A DNA stretch of 64,000 nt from Streptomyces sp. NBC_00094 (GTDB lineage: Bacteria > Actinomycetota > Actinomycetes > Streptomycetales > Streptomycetaceae). Position 1 is the first letter of the stretch. Each line of letters opens with the position of its first letter. This document shows positions 8,125 to 16,552 of this stretch, piece by piece. The stretch spans positions 2,604,001 through 2,668,000 of the forward strand of contig NZ_JAPEMB010000001.1 in the NCBI RefSeq assembly GCF_026343125.1. The letters run 5' to 3'. The position numbers and the translations under genes are program-made. The notes beneath the pieces are model-generated. The model did not search any database. It saw only the letters and a program-made list of their open reading frames with translations, and was not told where the DNA came from.

Positions 8125-8162
8125 GTTCCGTACGGGAAACAGTCGGGATGCCGCCGGGTAAC
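8125..8162 (+). promoter_or_regulatory. GlnR-type binding site upstream of the nitrite reductase genes
   Basis: Four 5-nt boxes repeat at an exact 11-nt period: GTTCC (8125), GAAAC (8136), GATGC (8147) and GTAAC (8158), each separated by 6 nt. The known actinobacterial GlnR site is gTnAC-n6-GaAAC repeated. nirB is a known GlnR target in Streptomyces, which supports the reading. Confidence 0.7.
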
Positions 8163-8185
8163 ACCGGCCGCGCACTCTTCCCGGT

Positions 8186-9373
8186 ATGAGTACACGGATC
8201 GTGGTGGTCGGGGGCGGAACGGCGGGCGCCCGGCTCGCCCAGCGCCTGCCCGTCACCCTCCTCGGCGAGGAGCCGCACGCACCGTACAACAGGGTGCTGC
8301 TCGCCGACGTCCTCGCCGGGCGGTACGCCCCCGAGGTCATCGCCCTGCCCGAGCCCCGGGAGCCGGTACGGCTCGGGGTGCGGGCGGTGCGGATCGACCG
8401 GGCGGCGCGGACGGTGGAGTGCGCGGACGGCTCCCTCGTCGGCTACGACCGGCTGGTCCTGGCCACCGGCTCCAACCCGGTGCTGCCCCCGCTGCGCGGA
8501 GTGCGCGGAGCGGCGCTGCCGGAGGGCGTCCACCCCTTCCGTACGCTCGACGACTGCCTGACGCTGCGGGCCCTGGTGCGGCCGGGAGTACGGGCCGTGG
8601 TCATCGGCGGCGGACTCCTCGGGGTCTCCGCGGCGCGGGCCCTCGCGGGTCTCGGCGCGGAGGTCGTCCTGACCCAGCAGGGCGAGCGGCTGATGGAGCG
8701 CCAGCTCGACGTCCAGGCCTCGGCCCTGCTGCGCGAGCACGTGGAGGCCCTCGGCGTCGAGGTGCACACCGAGTGCCGGGTGAGCGGGCTGCGGCAGCGG
8801 GACGGGGTGGTCACGGCGGTCGAACTCGCCGACGGCTTCGTCCTCGACGCCCAGGTCGTGGTCCTGGCCTGCGGGGTACGCCCCCGGACGGCACTGGCCA
8901 GGGAGGCGGGACTCGACGTCCGCACCGGCATCGTGATCGACGACGAACTCCGGACCTCCGACCCGTACATCCACGCGATCGGCGACTGCGCGGAACACGC
9001 GGGCCGGGTCTACGGTCTGGCCGGCCCGGCCCTGGAACAGGCGGACGCCCTGGCCGACCTGCTCACCACCTCCCTCGGTGCCCGCTACACCGGCACCCGC
9101 GCCCTCACCCGCCTCACCCTCGGCGGCCCTCAACCACTCGATCTCGCCGCCTTCGGCGAAGCGACCGGCCAACCGGGCGACGACGTCGTCCAGTTGACCG
9201 ATGCCACCCGTGGCGCCTACCGCAAGGTCGTCGTCCGCGGAGACCGGCTCGTCGGGGGCGTCCTCCTCGGCGACCTGGCCGCGGTCGGCACGCTCGCCCA
9301 GGCCTGGGAGGGCGACGAAGCCCTCCCCGAGGCCCCTCTGCTGCACCTGCTCACCCACGACGGAGGCTCCTGA
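8186..9373 (+). CDS. FAD/NAD(P)-dependent oxidoreductase of the nitrite reductase cluster
   Basis: The 395-residue pyridine nucleotide-disulfide oxidoreductase resembles the N-terminal FAD module of NirB/NasB. It begins with a dinucleotide-binding motif (RIVVVGGGTAGARLAQRL), has a second one (VVIGGGLLGVSAARAL near residue 140), and the FAD C-terminal motif SDPYIHAIGDCAEH. It lacks the iron-sulfur and sirohaem modules. It probably feeds electrons to nitrite or nitrate reduction. The gene starts 24 nt after a GlnR-like site and ends 1 nt before nirB, so the three nit genes look like one operon. Confidence 0.87.
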   Translation: MSTRIVVVGGGTAGARLAQRLPVTLLGEEPHAPYNRVLLADVLAGRYAPEVIALPEPREPVRLGVRAVRIDRAARTVECADGSLVGYDRLVLATGSNPVLPPLRGVRGAALPEGVHPFRTLDDCLTLRALVRPGVRAVVIGGGLLGVSAARALAGLGAEVVLTQQGERLMERQLDVQASALLREHVEALGVEVHTECRVSGLRQRDGVVTAVELADGFVLDAQVVVLACGVRPRTALAREAGLDVRTGIVIDDELRTSDPYIHAIGDCAEHAGRVYGLAGPALEQADALADLLTTSLGARYTGTRALTRLTLGGPQPLDLAAFGEATGQPGDDVVQLTDATRGAYRKVVVRGDRLVGGVLLGDLAAVGTLAQAWEGDEALPEAPLLHLLTHDGGS

Positions 9374-9374
9374 C

Positions 9375-11918
9375 ATGAGCGCTGACATGACGACCGCCCA
9401 CACCCCCACGATCGTCCTGGTCGGCCATGGAATGGTCGGCCAGCGCTTCCTGGAGGCGCTCGCCGACCGTGGCGTCACCGAGCGAGCCCGCATCGTGGTC
9501 CTCTGCGAGGAGCCCCGCCCGGCCTACGACCGCGTACAGCTGACCTCGTACTTCTCGGGCAAGACCCCCGACGACCTGTCGATGGTCGAGGCGGGCTTCA
9601 TGGAGAAGCACTCCATCGAGCTGCACCTCGGCGACCCGGCGGAGTCGGTGGACCGGGAGGCCCGTACCGTCACCGCCCGCTCCGGGCAGGTCTTCGCGTA
9701 CGACGCCCTCGTCCTCGCCACCGGCTCGTACCCCTTCGTCCCGCCGGTCCCCGGCAAGGACGCCCGCGGCTGCTTCGTCTACCGCACGATCGAGGACCTG
9801 CTCGCGATCGAGGAGTACGCGAAGACGGCGACGACCGGCGCGGTCGTCGGCGGCGGGCTGCTCGGCCTGGAGGCTGCGGGCGCGCTCAAGGGGCTCGGAC
9901 TCGAGACGCACGTCGTGGAGTTCGCGCCGCGCCTGATGCCGGTGCAGGTCGACGAGGGCGGCGGCGCGGCGCTGCTGCGCACGATCGAGCGGATGGGCCT
10001 GAGCGTCCACGCGGGGACCGGCACGCAGGAGGTCGTGACCGCGGACGGCGCCGTGACGGGGATGAAGCTCTCGGACGGCTCCGAACTGGCCACGGACATG
10101 GTCGTGTTCTCGGCGGGCGTACGGCCCCGGGACCAGCTGGCCCGCGACTGCGGCCTGACCGTCGGCGAACGCGGCGGCATCGCGGTCGACGAGCAGTGCC
10201 GCACGTCCGACCCGGCGGTCTTCGCGATCGGCGAGTGCGCGCTCGCCACGGACGGCCGGGTGTACGGCCTGGTGGCGCCCGGCTACGAGATGGCGCAGAC
10301 GGTGGCCGCGACGCTGGCCGACGAGGCCGGGGACGGCTTCACGGGCGCCGACATGTCGACCAAGCTGAAGCTGCTCGGGGTGGACGTGGCCTCCTTCGGC
10401 GACGCGCACGGCGCGACCGAGGGCTGCCTCGACGTCGTCTACTCCGACTCCCGCTCGGGCGTCTACAAGAAGCTCGTGATCGACGGCGAGGGCCGGCTGC
10501 TCGGCGGTGTCCTGGTCGGCGACGCCGAGCAGTACGCGCTGCTGCGGTCCTTCACCGGCTCCGTACCGCCGGTCTCCGCCGAGCAGTTGGTGCTCCCGGC
10601 GGGCGCGGGCGCGCCGGTGGCGCTCGGCCCCGCGGCGCTGCCGGACGACGCGGTGATCTGCTCCTGCCACAACGTCACGAAGCACGCGATCGGCGAGTGC
10701 TCCTCGCTGGCCGAGGTGAAGAAGTGCACCAAGGCCGGTACGGGCTGCGGCAGTTGCGTGAAGCTGATCGAGAAGCTGCTGCCGGCCGCCGCCGACAAGG
10801 GACTCTGCCGCTGCTTCGCGTACACCCGTAGCGAGCTGTACGAGATCGCCCGCACGCTCCGGGTGACCTCCTTCGCCGCGCTGCTCGACTCGCACGGGCG
10901 GGACGGGGCGAAGGGCGGGGAGGGCTGCGAGGTCTGCAAGCCGACGGTCGGCTCGATCCTGGCCTCCCTCGCCCCGACGCTCGGCATCGGCGGTTACATC
11001 CTCGACGGCGAGCAGGCCTCCCTCCAGGACACCAACGACCACTTCCTCGCCAACCTGCAGCGCAACGGCTCGTACTCGGTCGTGCCGCGCATCCCCGGCG
11101 GCGAGATCACCCCGGACAAGCTGATCGTGATCGGCGAGGTGGCCCGGGACTTCGGCCTCTACACGAAGATCACGGGCGGTCAGCGGATCGACCTCTTCGG
11201 CGCCCGGGTGGACCAGCTCCCCTCGATCTGGACGCGTCTGGTCGACGCGGGCTTCGAGTCGGGACACGCCTACGGCAAGTCGCTGCGGACGGTGAAGTCC
11301 TGTGTCGGGCAGACCTGGTGCCGCTACGGCGTCCAGGACTCGGTGAAGATGGCGATCGACCTGGAGCTGCGCTACCGGGGCCTGCGCGCCCCGCACAAGC
11401 TCAAGTCGGCGGTCTCGGGCTGTGCCCGCGAGTGCGCGGAGGCCCAGTCGAAGGACTTCGGGATCATCGCGACGGCGAACGGCTGGAACCTGTACGTCGG
11501 CGGGAACGGCGGCGCGACCCCGCGCCACGCGGACCTACTGGCCCAGGACCTCTCGGACGCCGAACTCGTACGCCTGATCGACCGGTTCCTGATGTTCTAC
11601 ATCCGGACGGCGGACCGCCTGGAGCGGACGTCGACCTGGCTGGAGCGGCTCGAGGGCGGGCTCGCCCACCTCAAGGACGTCGTGGTGCACGACTCGCTCG
11701 GGCTCTGCGACGAGCTGGAGGCCCTGATGGCGGCCCACGTCGCGGACTACCAGGACGAGTGGGCGCAGACCCTGGACGACCCGGACCGTCTGCGGCGCTT
11801 CGTCTCCTTCGTGAACGCGCCGGAGGCGCCGGACCCGACGGTCCGGTTCACGCCGGAGCGCGACCAGATCAAGCCGGATCTCACGTTCCTCACCCTGGAA
11901 GGGGTCACCTCCCGATGA
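9375..11918 (+). CDS. nirB: Assimilatory NADH-dependent nitrite reductase, large subunit
   Basis: NirB reduces nitrite to ammonia in the cytoplasm. The 847-residue protein has the full domain order. An N-terminal FAD/NAD module begins TIVLVGHGMVGQRFLEAL. A BFD-like [2Fe-2S] domain follows with CSCHN...CTKAGTGCGSC (residues about 435-465). The C-terminal sirohaem/[4Fe-4S] domain carries the cysteine pattern CVGQTWC...SGCARECAEA. The start is ATG 9375, one base after the preceding stop; a second ATG at 9387 is possible. The stop overlaps the nirD start (ATGA), indicating translational coupling. Confidence 0.96.
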   Translation: MSADMTTAHTPTIVLVGHGMVGQRFLEALADRGVTERARIVVLCEEPRPAYDRVQLTSYFSGKTPDDLSMVEAGFMEKHSIELHLGDPAESVDREARTVTARSGQVFAYDALVLATGSYPFVPPVPGKDARGCFVYRTIEDLLAIEEYAKTATTGAVVGGGLLGLEAAGALKGLGLETHVVEFAPRLMPVQVDEGGGAALLRTIERMGLSVHAGTGTQEVVTADGAVTGMKLSDGSELATDMVVFSAGVRPRDQLARDCGLTVGERGGIAVDEQCRTSDPAVFAIGECALATDGRVYGLVAPGYEMAQTVAATLADEAGDGFTGADMSTKLKLLGVDVASFGDAHGATEGCLDVVYSDSRSGVYKKLVIDGEGRLLGGVLVGDAEQYALLRSFTGSVPPVSAEQLVLPAGAGAPVALGPAALPDDAVICSCHNVTKHAIGECSSLAEVKKCTKAGTGCGSCVKLIEKLLPAAADKGLCRCFAYTRSELYEIARTLRVTSFAALLDSHGRDGAKGGEGCEVCKPTVGSILASLAPTLGIGGYILDGEQASLQDTNDHFLANLQRNGSYSVVPRIPGGEITPDKLIVIGEVARDFGLYTKITGGQRIDLFGARVDQLPSIWTRLVDAGFESGHAYGKSLRTVKSCVGQTWCRYGVQDSVKMAIDLELRYRGLRAPHKLKSAVSGCARECAEAQSKDFGIIATANGWNLYVGGNGGATPRHADLLAQDLSDAELVRLIDRFLMFYIRTADRLERTSTWLERLEGGLAHLKDVVVHDSLGLCDELEALMAAHVADYQDEWAQTLDDPDRLRRFVSFVNAPEAPDPTVRFTPERDQIKPDLTFLTLEGVTSR

Positions 11919-12271
11919 CGACACTCACCTCGGCACGCACCTCGACGATGCTCGAACTCTCCCCTTCCCCCGACTCCTGGATCGCGGTCTGCGAGGAGTC
12001 CCGGCTGACCCCGGGCCGGGGCGTGGCGGCCCTGCTGCCGGACGGCCGGCAGGCGGCGGTCTTCCGGGACCGGTCGGGCCGGACGTACGCGATCGACAAC
12101 CGCGACCCGTTCACGGGGGCGCAGGTGCTCTCCCGGGGACTGATCGGCACGGCGGACGGGCGGCCGTTCGTGGCCTCGCCGCTCCTGAAGCAGCGCTTCG
12201 ACCTGGAGACGGGCCGCTGTCTGGACGACGACGAGGTCACGGTGGCGGTCTACCCGGTCCGAACCATTTAA
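11915..12271 (+). CDS. nirD: Nitrite reductase small subunit
   Basis: The 118-residue NirD has a Rieske-like fold without iron ligands. Visible landmarks are WIAVCEESRLTPGRGVAALL, VFRDRSGRTYAIDNRDPF, GLIGTADGRPFVASPLLKQRFDL cut by family-typical spacing, and the C-terminal VTVAVYPVR. It partners NirB for nitrite reduction. The ATG overlaps the nirB stop by four bases. The gene ends exactly where a putative TetR operator (12271-12287) begins, so the nitrogen operon stops here. Confidence 0.93.
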   Translation: MTTLTSARTSTMLELSPSPDSWIAVCEESRLTPGRGVAALLPDGRQAAVFRDRSGRTYAIDNRDPFTGAQVLSRGLIGTADGRPFVASPLLKQRFDLETGRCLDDDEVTVAVYPVRTI

Positions 12272-12287
12272 CTTGACCGGTCGTTCC
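12271..12287. promoter_or_regulatory. Putative TetR operator, copy 1
   Basis: ACTTGACCGGTCGTTCC contains the palindrome GACCGGTC and lies 21 nt before the TetR gene start. Its reverse complement matches 14 of 17 bases of the site upstream of the MFS gene (12939-12955). Confidence 0.6.
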
Positions 12288-12308
12288 AGATAGACGTACG
12301 GTCTCTCT

Positions 12309-12893
12309 GTGGCCAGGACCAAGGAATTCGATCCCGACGCCGCGCTCCAGGCCGCTCTCGACCTGTTCTGGGCGCGCGGCTACGAGGCGACGACGATGTC
12401 GGACCTCGTGGAGCACCTCGGGATCGGCCGGGCCAGCATCTACGCGACCTTCGGCAACAAGCACGACCTGTACATGAAGGCGATGGACCGCTACCTGGAG
12501 ACCAGGGACCCGGCGATCGTCGGGGAACTGTCCGCGCCGGGCCCGGCCCTGCCGGCCGTGCGGGCGCTCGTCCGCCGCTTCGCCGCCGAGGCGGCGACGG
12601 AGGGCCGGCGCCTGAACGGCTGCTTCGTCACCAACTCGGCGGCGGAGCTCGCGCCGCACGACCCGGTCGTCGCACGCCGGGTCGAGCTCAGCTGGGAGCA
12701 GATCGAGACGCTCCTGTACGGGGCGCTCACCCGGGCCCGCGCCGGGGGCGAACTCCCGGCGGACCGGGACCCGCGCGCACTGGCCCGGATGCTGCTGGTC
12801 CTGCTGCAGGGCGTCAGGGTGGTGGGCAAGGCCTCGACGGACCCGGGCAGGGTCCTGGACGCGGCGGAGCAGGCACTGACGCTGCTGGACTGA
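12309..12893 (+). CDS. TetR/AcrR family transcriptional regulator
   Basis: The 194-residue repressor has an N-terminal helix-turn-helix (ALQAALDLFWARGYEATTMS, then DLVEHLGIGRASIYATFGNK) and a variable ligand-binding C-terminal domain containing GCFVTNSAAELA. GTG start. It precedes an MFS efflux gene, and a near-identical operator-like sequence lies upstream of both genes, so it probably represses itself and the pump. A hairpin terminator (12899-12919) separates the two. Confidence 0.9.
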   Translation: MARTKEFDPDAALQAALDLFWARGYEATTMSDLVEHLGIGRASIYATFGNKHDLYMKAMDRYLETRDPAIVGELSAPGPALPAVRALVRRFAAEAATEGRRLNGCFVTNSAAELAPHDPVVARRVELSWEQIETLLYGALTRARAGGELPADRDPRALARMLLVLLQGVRVVGKASTDPGRVLDAAEQALTLLD

Positions 12894-12898
12894 GGAAC

Positions 12899-12919
12899 GG
12901 GCGCCCACGGGGGGCGCCC
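12899..12919 (+). terminator. Rho-independent terminator after the TetR gene
   Basis: GGGCGCCC-acggg-GGGCGCCC followed by TTTCTT. It separates the regulator from the pump gene, which has its own operator. Confidence 0.75.
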
Positions 12920-12938
12920 TTTCTTCGGCGCTCATATT

Positions 12939-12955
12939 GGAATGTACGGTCAAGT
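12939..12955. promoter_or_regulatory. Putative TetR operator, copy 2
   Basis: GGAATGTACGGTCAAGT lies 26 nt before the MFS start. It is 14/17 identical to the reverse complement of copy 1, and TGTAC-GGTCAA-GTACA forms an additional dyad at 12943-12958. Confidence 0.6.
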
Positions 12956-12980
12956 ACAGAATCGGTCAGGGGGGCGAGTC

Positions 12981-14345
12981 ATGGCAATGACACGGACGAG
13001 GGAACGGAACAGAGCGGCAGGCCATGACCGGCCCCGCCCCCGCGGCGGCTTCGCCCTTCTCGGCGGCGTGCAGATGACGCTCATCTTCACGCTCGCGGCC
13101 CTCGCCGTCCCCCTCCCCCGCATCGGCGCCGAGTTCCGGCTCGACCGCGCCGACCTGATCCTGCTGAGCGCCGCCTACGGGCTGACCTTCGCCGGACTGC
13201 TCCTCCTCGGCGGCCGGCTCGCCGACCGCCTCGGTGGGCGCCGGGCCCTCACCGCCGGACTCCTGGTCTTCGGCGCCGCCTCCGCCCTCGCGCCGCTCGC
13301 CCCCGGGTACGAGGCGCTGCTCGCGGCCCGCTTCGGGCAGGGCGTGGGCGCGGCGCTCGTCGCCCCGGCCGCGATGGCGGTGCTCCGGACGCTGTTCCCC
13401 GAACCGGCCGCGTACGGCAGGGCGATGGCCACCTGGGGCGGGCTCTCCGTCCTCGGCGCGACCGCGGGGAACCTGCTCTCCGGGGTGATCGCGGCCGTCG
13501 CCTCCTGGCGCGGCACCTTCGCCGTACCGGTCGCGGTCGCCCTCGCCGCGCTGCTCCTCGCACCCCGGCTGCTGCCCGCGACCCCGCCCGGTACGAGCCG
13601 GGCCCTGGACCTGCCCGGCGCGCTGCTCGCGACCGCCGGCATCACGCTCGCCAGCTACGGGCTCGTCCTCACCGACGCCCACCCCTGGGGCTCCGCCCCG
13701 GTCCTCGCCCCGCTGCTCACCGGAGTGGCCCTCCTCGTCGCCTTCGCGGCCGTGGAACGCCGGACCGCCGACCCGCTCCTGCCGCCGGACTTCCTGCGCG
13801 ACGGCCGCCGCGTCCTGGGCCTCGCGGCGATCGGGCTCACGGCGGCCGGCACGGCCACGGTCTTCGTCCTGCTCTCCCTCGCCCTCCAGGAGCAGCGCGG
13901 CTGGTCCGCGCCGCTCACCTCCGCCGCCTTCGTACCCTTCGCGATCGCCCTGCTCGGCGCGGGCCGGCTCGCGGGCCCGCTGATCGGGCGGTACGGCCCC
14001 GGGCGGGTGACCGGCGCCGGGCTCGGCACCGCCGCCGCCGGCCTCGCGCTGCTGGCCGCGACCGGCTTCGACGCCTCCGTCCCGTACGCGTACGGGCTGC
14101 TGCCCGGGCTCCTGCTGCTTCCGGTCGGCGGCGCGCTGTCCTTCGCGGGCGCCGCCGTCCTCGCCACCGCCGACGTCCCCGCGCACCGCGCGGGGCTCGC
14201 GGGCGGCGTCCTCAACACGGCGATGGAGCTCGGACCGACCGTGCTCTTCGCCGCGCTGCTCACCCTCGGCGGCGACGCGGTGTCGCTGGCGGCCGCGGCC
14301 GTCGCGTTCACCGCCCTCGCGGCCACCACGATCCGCACCCCGTAG
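12981..14345 (+). CDS. MFS transporter, drug-efflux type
   Basis: The 454-residue major facilitator has about 12-14 hydrophobic segments. The loop motif GGRLADRLGGRRALTAGLLVF (motif A) lies after helix 2, and RFGQGVGAALVAPAAM follows, as in the DHA2/QacA group. The ATG at 12981 is preceded by AGGGGGG. Substrate unknown. It is the presumed target of the TetR regulator immediately upstream. The stop codon TAG is also the first triplet-containing unit of a 15-bp tandem repeat (14341-14414). Confidence 0.88.
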   Translation: MAMTRTRERNRAAGHDRPRPRGGFALLGGVQMTLIFTLAALAVPLPRIGAEFRLDRADLILLSAAYGLTFAGLLLLGGRLADRLGGRRALTAGLLVFGAASALAPLAPGYEALLAARFGQGVGAALVAPAAMAVLRTLFPEPAAYGRAMATWGGLSVLGATAGNLLSGVIAAVASWRGTFAVPVAVALAALLLAPRLLPATPPGTSRALDLPGALLATAGITLASYGLVLTDAHPWGSAPVLAPLLTGVALLVAFAAVERRTADPLLPPDFLRDGRRVLGLAAIGLTAAGTATVFVLLSLALQEQRGWSAPLTSAAFVPFAIALLGAGRLAGPLIGRYGPGRVTGAGLGTAAAGLALLAATGFDASVPYAYGLLPGLLLLPVGGALSFAGAAVLATADVPAHRAGLAGGVLNTAMELGPTVLFAALLTLGGDAVSLAAAAVAFTALAATTIRTP

Positions 14346-14414
14346 ACGCATTCACCCAGACGCACTTCACGTAGCTGCATTCCACGTAGCCGCATTCCAC
14401 GTAGCCGCATTCAC
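14341..14414. repeat. 15-bp tandem repeat seeded at the MFS stop codon
   Basis: Five degenerate units: CGTAGACGCATTCAC, CCAGACGCACTTCA, CGTAGCTGCATTCCA, CGTAGCCGCATTCCA and CGTAGCCGCATTCAC. The first contains the TAG stop of the MFS gene, so the array fills the whole gap up to the SDR gene's ribosome binding region. Confidence 0.85.
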
Positions 14415-14430
14415 AGGGGAGTCCACACAC

Positions 14431-15210
14431 ATGTCCGCACAGTCCACGACGTCCGCACGCTTCACCGGCCGCACCGTCCTCGTCACCGGCGCCGGTTCCG
14501 GTCTCGGCCGGGCCATCGCGCTCGCCTTCGCCGCCGAGGGCGCGAAGGTCGTCGTCGCCGGCCGTACCGCCGAGCCCCTCGACGGGACGGTCGCCCTGAT
14601 CGAGGCCGCCGGGGGTACCGCGGCCGCCGTCACCGCCGACGTGTCCGGGGCCGAGTCCACCCGGGAACTGGTCCGGCGGACGGTCGAGCTGTTCGGCGGT
14701 CTCGACGTCGCCGTGAACAACGCCGGCGTCTTCCGCGGCGGGCACAGCGCGGCCGACTTCCCCCTGGAGGACTGGCGGACGCTGCTCGACATCAACGTGA
14801 CGGGGGTCCTGCACGCCCTCCAGGCCGAGGTGGCGCACATGCGCGCGCACGGCGGCGGGGCGATCGTGAACATCTCGTCCAACCTGGGCGCGCACGTCCG
14901 GATCCCCGGGGTCTTCGGCTACCAGGTCTCGAAGGCGGCCGTCTCCGCCCTCACCCGGGCCGCGGCCCTGGACCACATCGCCGACGGCGTCCGTATCAAC
15001 GCGGTCAGCCCCGGCGCCTCGGAGTCCTCGATGTCGCTGCTGCCCGGCGAGACCGAGGCCGACCGGGAGCTCCGGATGAAGGAGCAGTCGCCGCTGGGCC
15101 GGATCTCGTCCGCCGCCGAGGTGGCGGCGGCGGTCCTCTACCTCGCCTCCGACGCGGCGGGCTCCGCCGTCGGCACCGACCTGGTGATCGACGGCGGGGT
15201 CTCCGCCTGA
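14431..15210 (+). CDS. SDR family NAD(P)-dependent oxidoreductase
   Basis: This is a 259-residue classical short-chain dehydrogenase. It has the cofactor motif TGAGSGLG (residues about 19-26), NNAG, a catalytic Ser in VNISSNLG, and YQVSK with the catalytic Tyr and Lys. Its C-terminal GTDLVIDGGVSA is typical of the family. The substrate cannot be inferred. It has its own GGGGAGT ribosome binding site after the tandem repeat and may be co-transcribed with the MFS gene. Confidence 0.93.
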   Translation: MSAQSTTSARFTGRTVLVTGAGSGLGRAIALAFAAEGAKVVVAGRTAEPLDGTVALIEAAGGTAAAVTADVSGAESTRELVRRTVELFGGLDVAVNNAGVFRGGHSAADFPLEDWRTLLDINVTGVLHALQAEVAHMRAHGGGAIVNISSNLGAHVRIPGVFGYQVSKAAVSALTRAAALDHIADGVRINAVSPGASESSMSLLPGETEADRELRMKEQSPLGRISSAAEVAAAVLYLASDAAGSAVGTDLVIDGGVSA

Positions 15211-15234
15211 CGTACGCCGGGAGCCCGTGGGGGC

Positions 15235-15648
15235 TCAGCCCTGGGCGGCCGCCGGGTCCATCCAGAAGAGCTCCCAGTGGTGGCCGTCCAGGTCGGTGAA
15301 GGAGCGGCCGTACATGAAGCCCATGTCCATCGGCTCCTTCGCCGGGCCGGCGCCCGCGGCGAGGGCCGCGTCGGCCAGCTCGTCGACCTTCTCGCGGCTC
15401 TCGGCGCTCAGCGTGACGAGCACCTCGGTGGCCTTGGTCGCGTCGGAGATCTCCTTGCCGGGGGCGGTGAAGGTCTTGAACTTCTCCTCGGTGAGCAGCA
15501 TCGCGAAGATGGTGTCGCTGATGACGAGACAGCCTGCGGTGTCGTCGCTGAACTGCGGGTTGAAGGAGTAGCCGAGCTTCTCGAAGAAGGCCTTGCTGGC
15601 GTCGAGGTCCTTCACGGGCAGGTTCACGAAGATCATCTGCGGGGCCAT
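15235..15648 (-). CDS. VOC family protein (glyoxalase/dioxygenase fold)
   Basis: The 137-residue protein has the paired beta-alpha-beta-beta-beta modules of the vicinal oxygen chelate family. The N-terminal half reads MIFVNLPVKDLDASKAFFEKLGYSF minus family loops, and the C-terminal half ends in SFTDLDGHHWELFWMD. The final Glu/His positions are metal-ligand candidates. The closest annotated relatives are usually called lactoylglutathione lyase-like or bleomycin-resistance-like; the activity is not determinable here. Convergent with the SDR gene. Confidence 0.88.
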   Translation of the reverse strand: MAPQMIFVNLPVKDLDASKAFFEKLGYSFNPQFSDDTAGCLVISDTIFAMLLTEEKFKTFTAPGKEISDATKATEVLVTLSAESREKVDELADAALAAGAGPAKEPMDMGFMYGRSFTDLDGHHWELFWMDPAAAQG

Positions 15649-15770
15649 GGCGTTCTCTCTTCCGTCGGGCGGCCGGGGTGCTCGGTGCGTTCCGGCGCTT
15701 TCGAGAGGTAAGACGGGCGTCGCGCCCGGAACTCATCGCTCTCCCGAGGATCCTCCGAAGGTTTCTCCGG

Positions 15771-16220
15771 TCAGGCCACCGAGCGCAGCTCCAGCGCGGC
15801 CAGCGGGATGAACCCCCCGCCACCGCCCCCGGTCGCGGCTCCCGGCCCCGCGAGCCTCCGCAGCAGGGCGAGCGCGATCCGCTCGCCCTGCGCCTTGGCC
15901 CGCTCCGCCAGCGGCCCCTGGTGGAGCCCGTCGACGGTGGCGTGCCAGAGCTGCACCCAGCGCCCGAAGTGCGCGGCGGTGAGCGGCCGCGCGGAGTGCA
16001 GGGCCGCGTGCGGCGCGAAGGCGTCCCGCCGGTACTCGGCGGTACGGAGCAGGGCGCGCTCCCAGAAGTCGGTGATCCTCGGCAGATGGGCCTCCAGGTC
16101 CATGCCGGCGATCTCCGTGAAGAAGGGCCCGATGAGCGGGTCCGCGAAGGCGGCCGTGTAGAAGCGGCGCAGGATCACGTCGAGGTCGTCGCGGTCGCGG
16201 ATGTCCCGGGTGGCACACAT
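15771..16220 (-). CDS. Group III truncated haemoglobin
   Basis: The 149-residue globin has the group III pattern: DIRDRDDLDVILRRFYTAAF, ADPLIGPFF, HLPRITDFWERALL, and the proximal-histidine segment LTAAHFGRWVQLWHATVD. Such globins bind O2 or NO, but their roles are uncertain. The start is set at ATG 16220 (MCATRDIRDRD), since upstream reading is low-complexity. An unusual glycine run (GGGGGG) near the C-terminus precedes FIPLAALELRSVA. Monocistronic. Confidence 0.85.
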   Translation of the reverse strand: MCATRDIRDRDDLDVILRRFYTAAFADPLIGPFFTEIAGMDLEAHLPRITDFWERALLRTAEYRRDAFAPHAALHSARPLTAAHFGRWVQLWHATVDGLHQGPLAERAKAQGERIALALLRRLAGPGAATGGGGGGFIPLAALELRSVA

Positions 16221-16552
16221 GCCCCCCAGTGTCCCCCGCCCCGGGCCCGCTCCCCCAGTGCCGAAGGTCCCCACGGGCGCCGGGCGGGACCTCGGACCTC
16301 CGCCGCGGTCCGGCCGGGGACGCCACGGGCCCCTTCGTCGACACCGACCCGGTGATCGGGGGACGTGGTGATCAACATGGCCTGAACACGTCGGTCGCCG
16401 CCGGCGGCGCGGCGCCTCGCCCGACGCCCGCCTCTTCCCCTTCACCGCTTGTTGATGCACCGTCAACTCCGTACTCGTAAGTTCCGGAAGCGCGCGACCC
16501 CGCGGCCGACCGGCCTGGCGGGGCGGTTCATCACCCTCTTCAGGAGTGAGAC
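16221..16552. other. Intergenic region between the globin and PhoX-like genes
   Basis: 332 bp without a supported gene. It holds the promoter region of the leftward globin gene and, at 16452-16466, a copy of the 6-3-6 dyad that precedes the exported protein. Nothing else stands out. Confidence 0.6.
16452..16466 (+). promoter_or_regulatory. 6-3-6 dyad copy 2 (TTGATG-CAC-CGTCAA)
   Basis: Dyad ending 87 nt upstream of the GTG of the Tat-exported PhoX-like protein. Same layout as the other five copies. Confidence 0.6.

Noticed and set aside
16520..16545. A PHO box (GGTTCATCACC, CTCTTCAGGAG) before the PhoX-like gene
   Set aside because: Only one half resembles the G(G/T)TCAYYYR repeat and it lies immediately at the ribosome site, too close to the start; not convincing.
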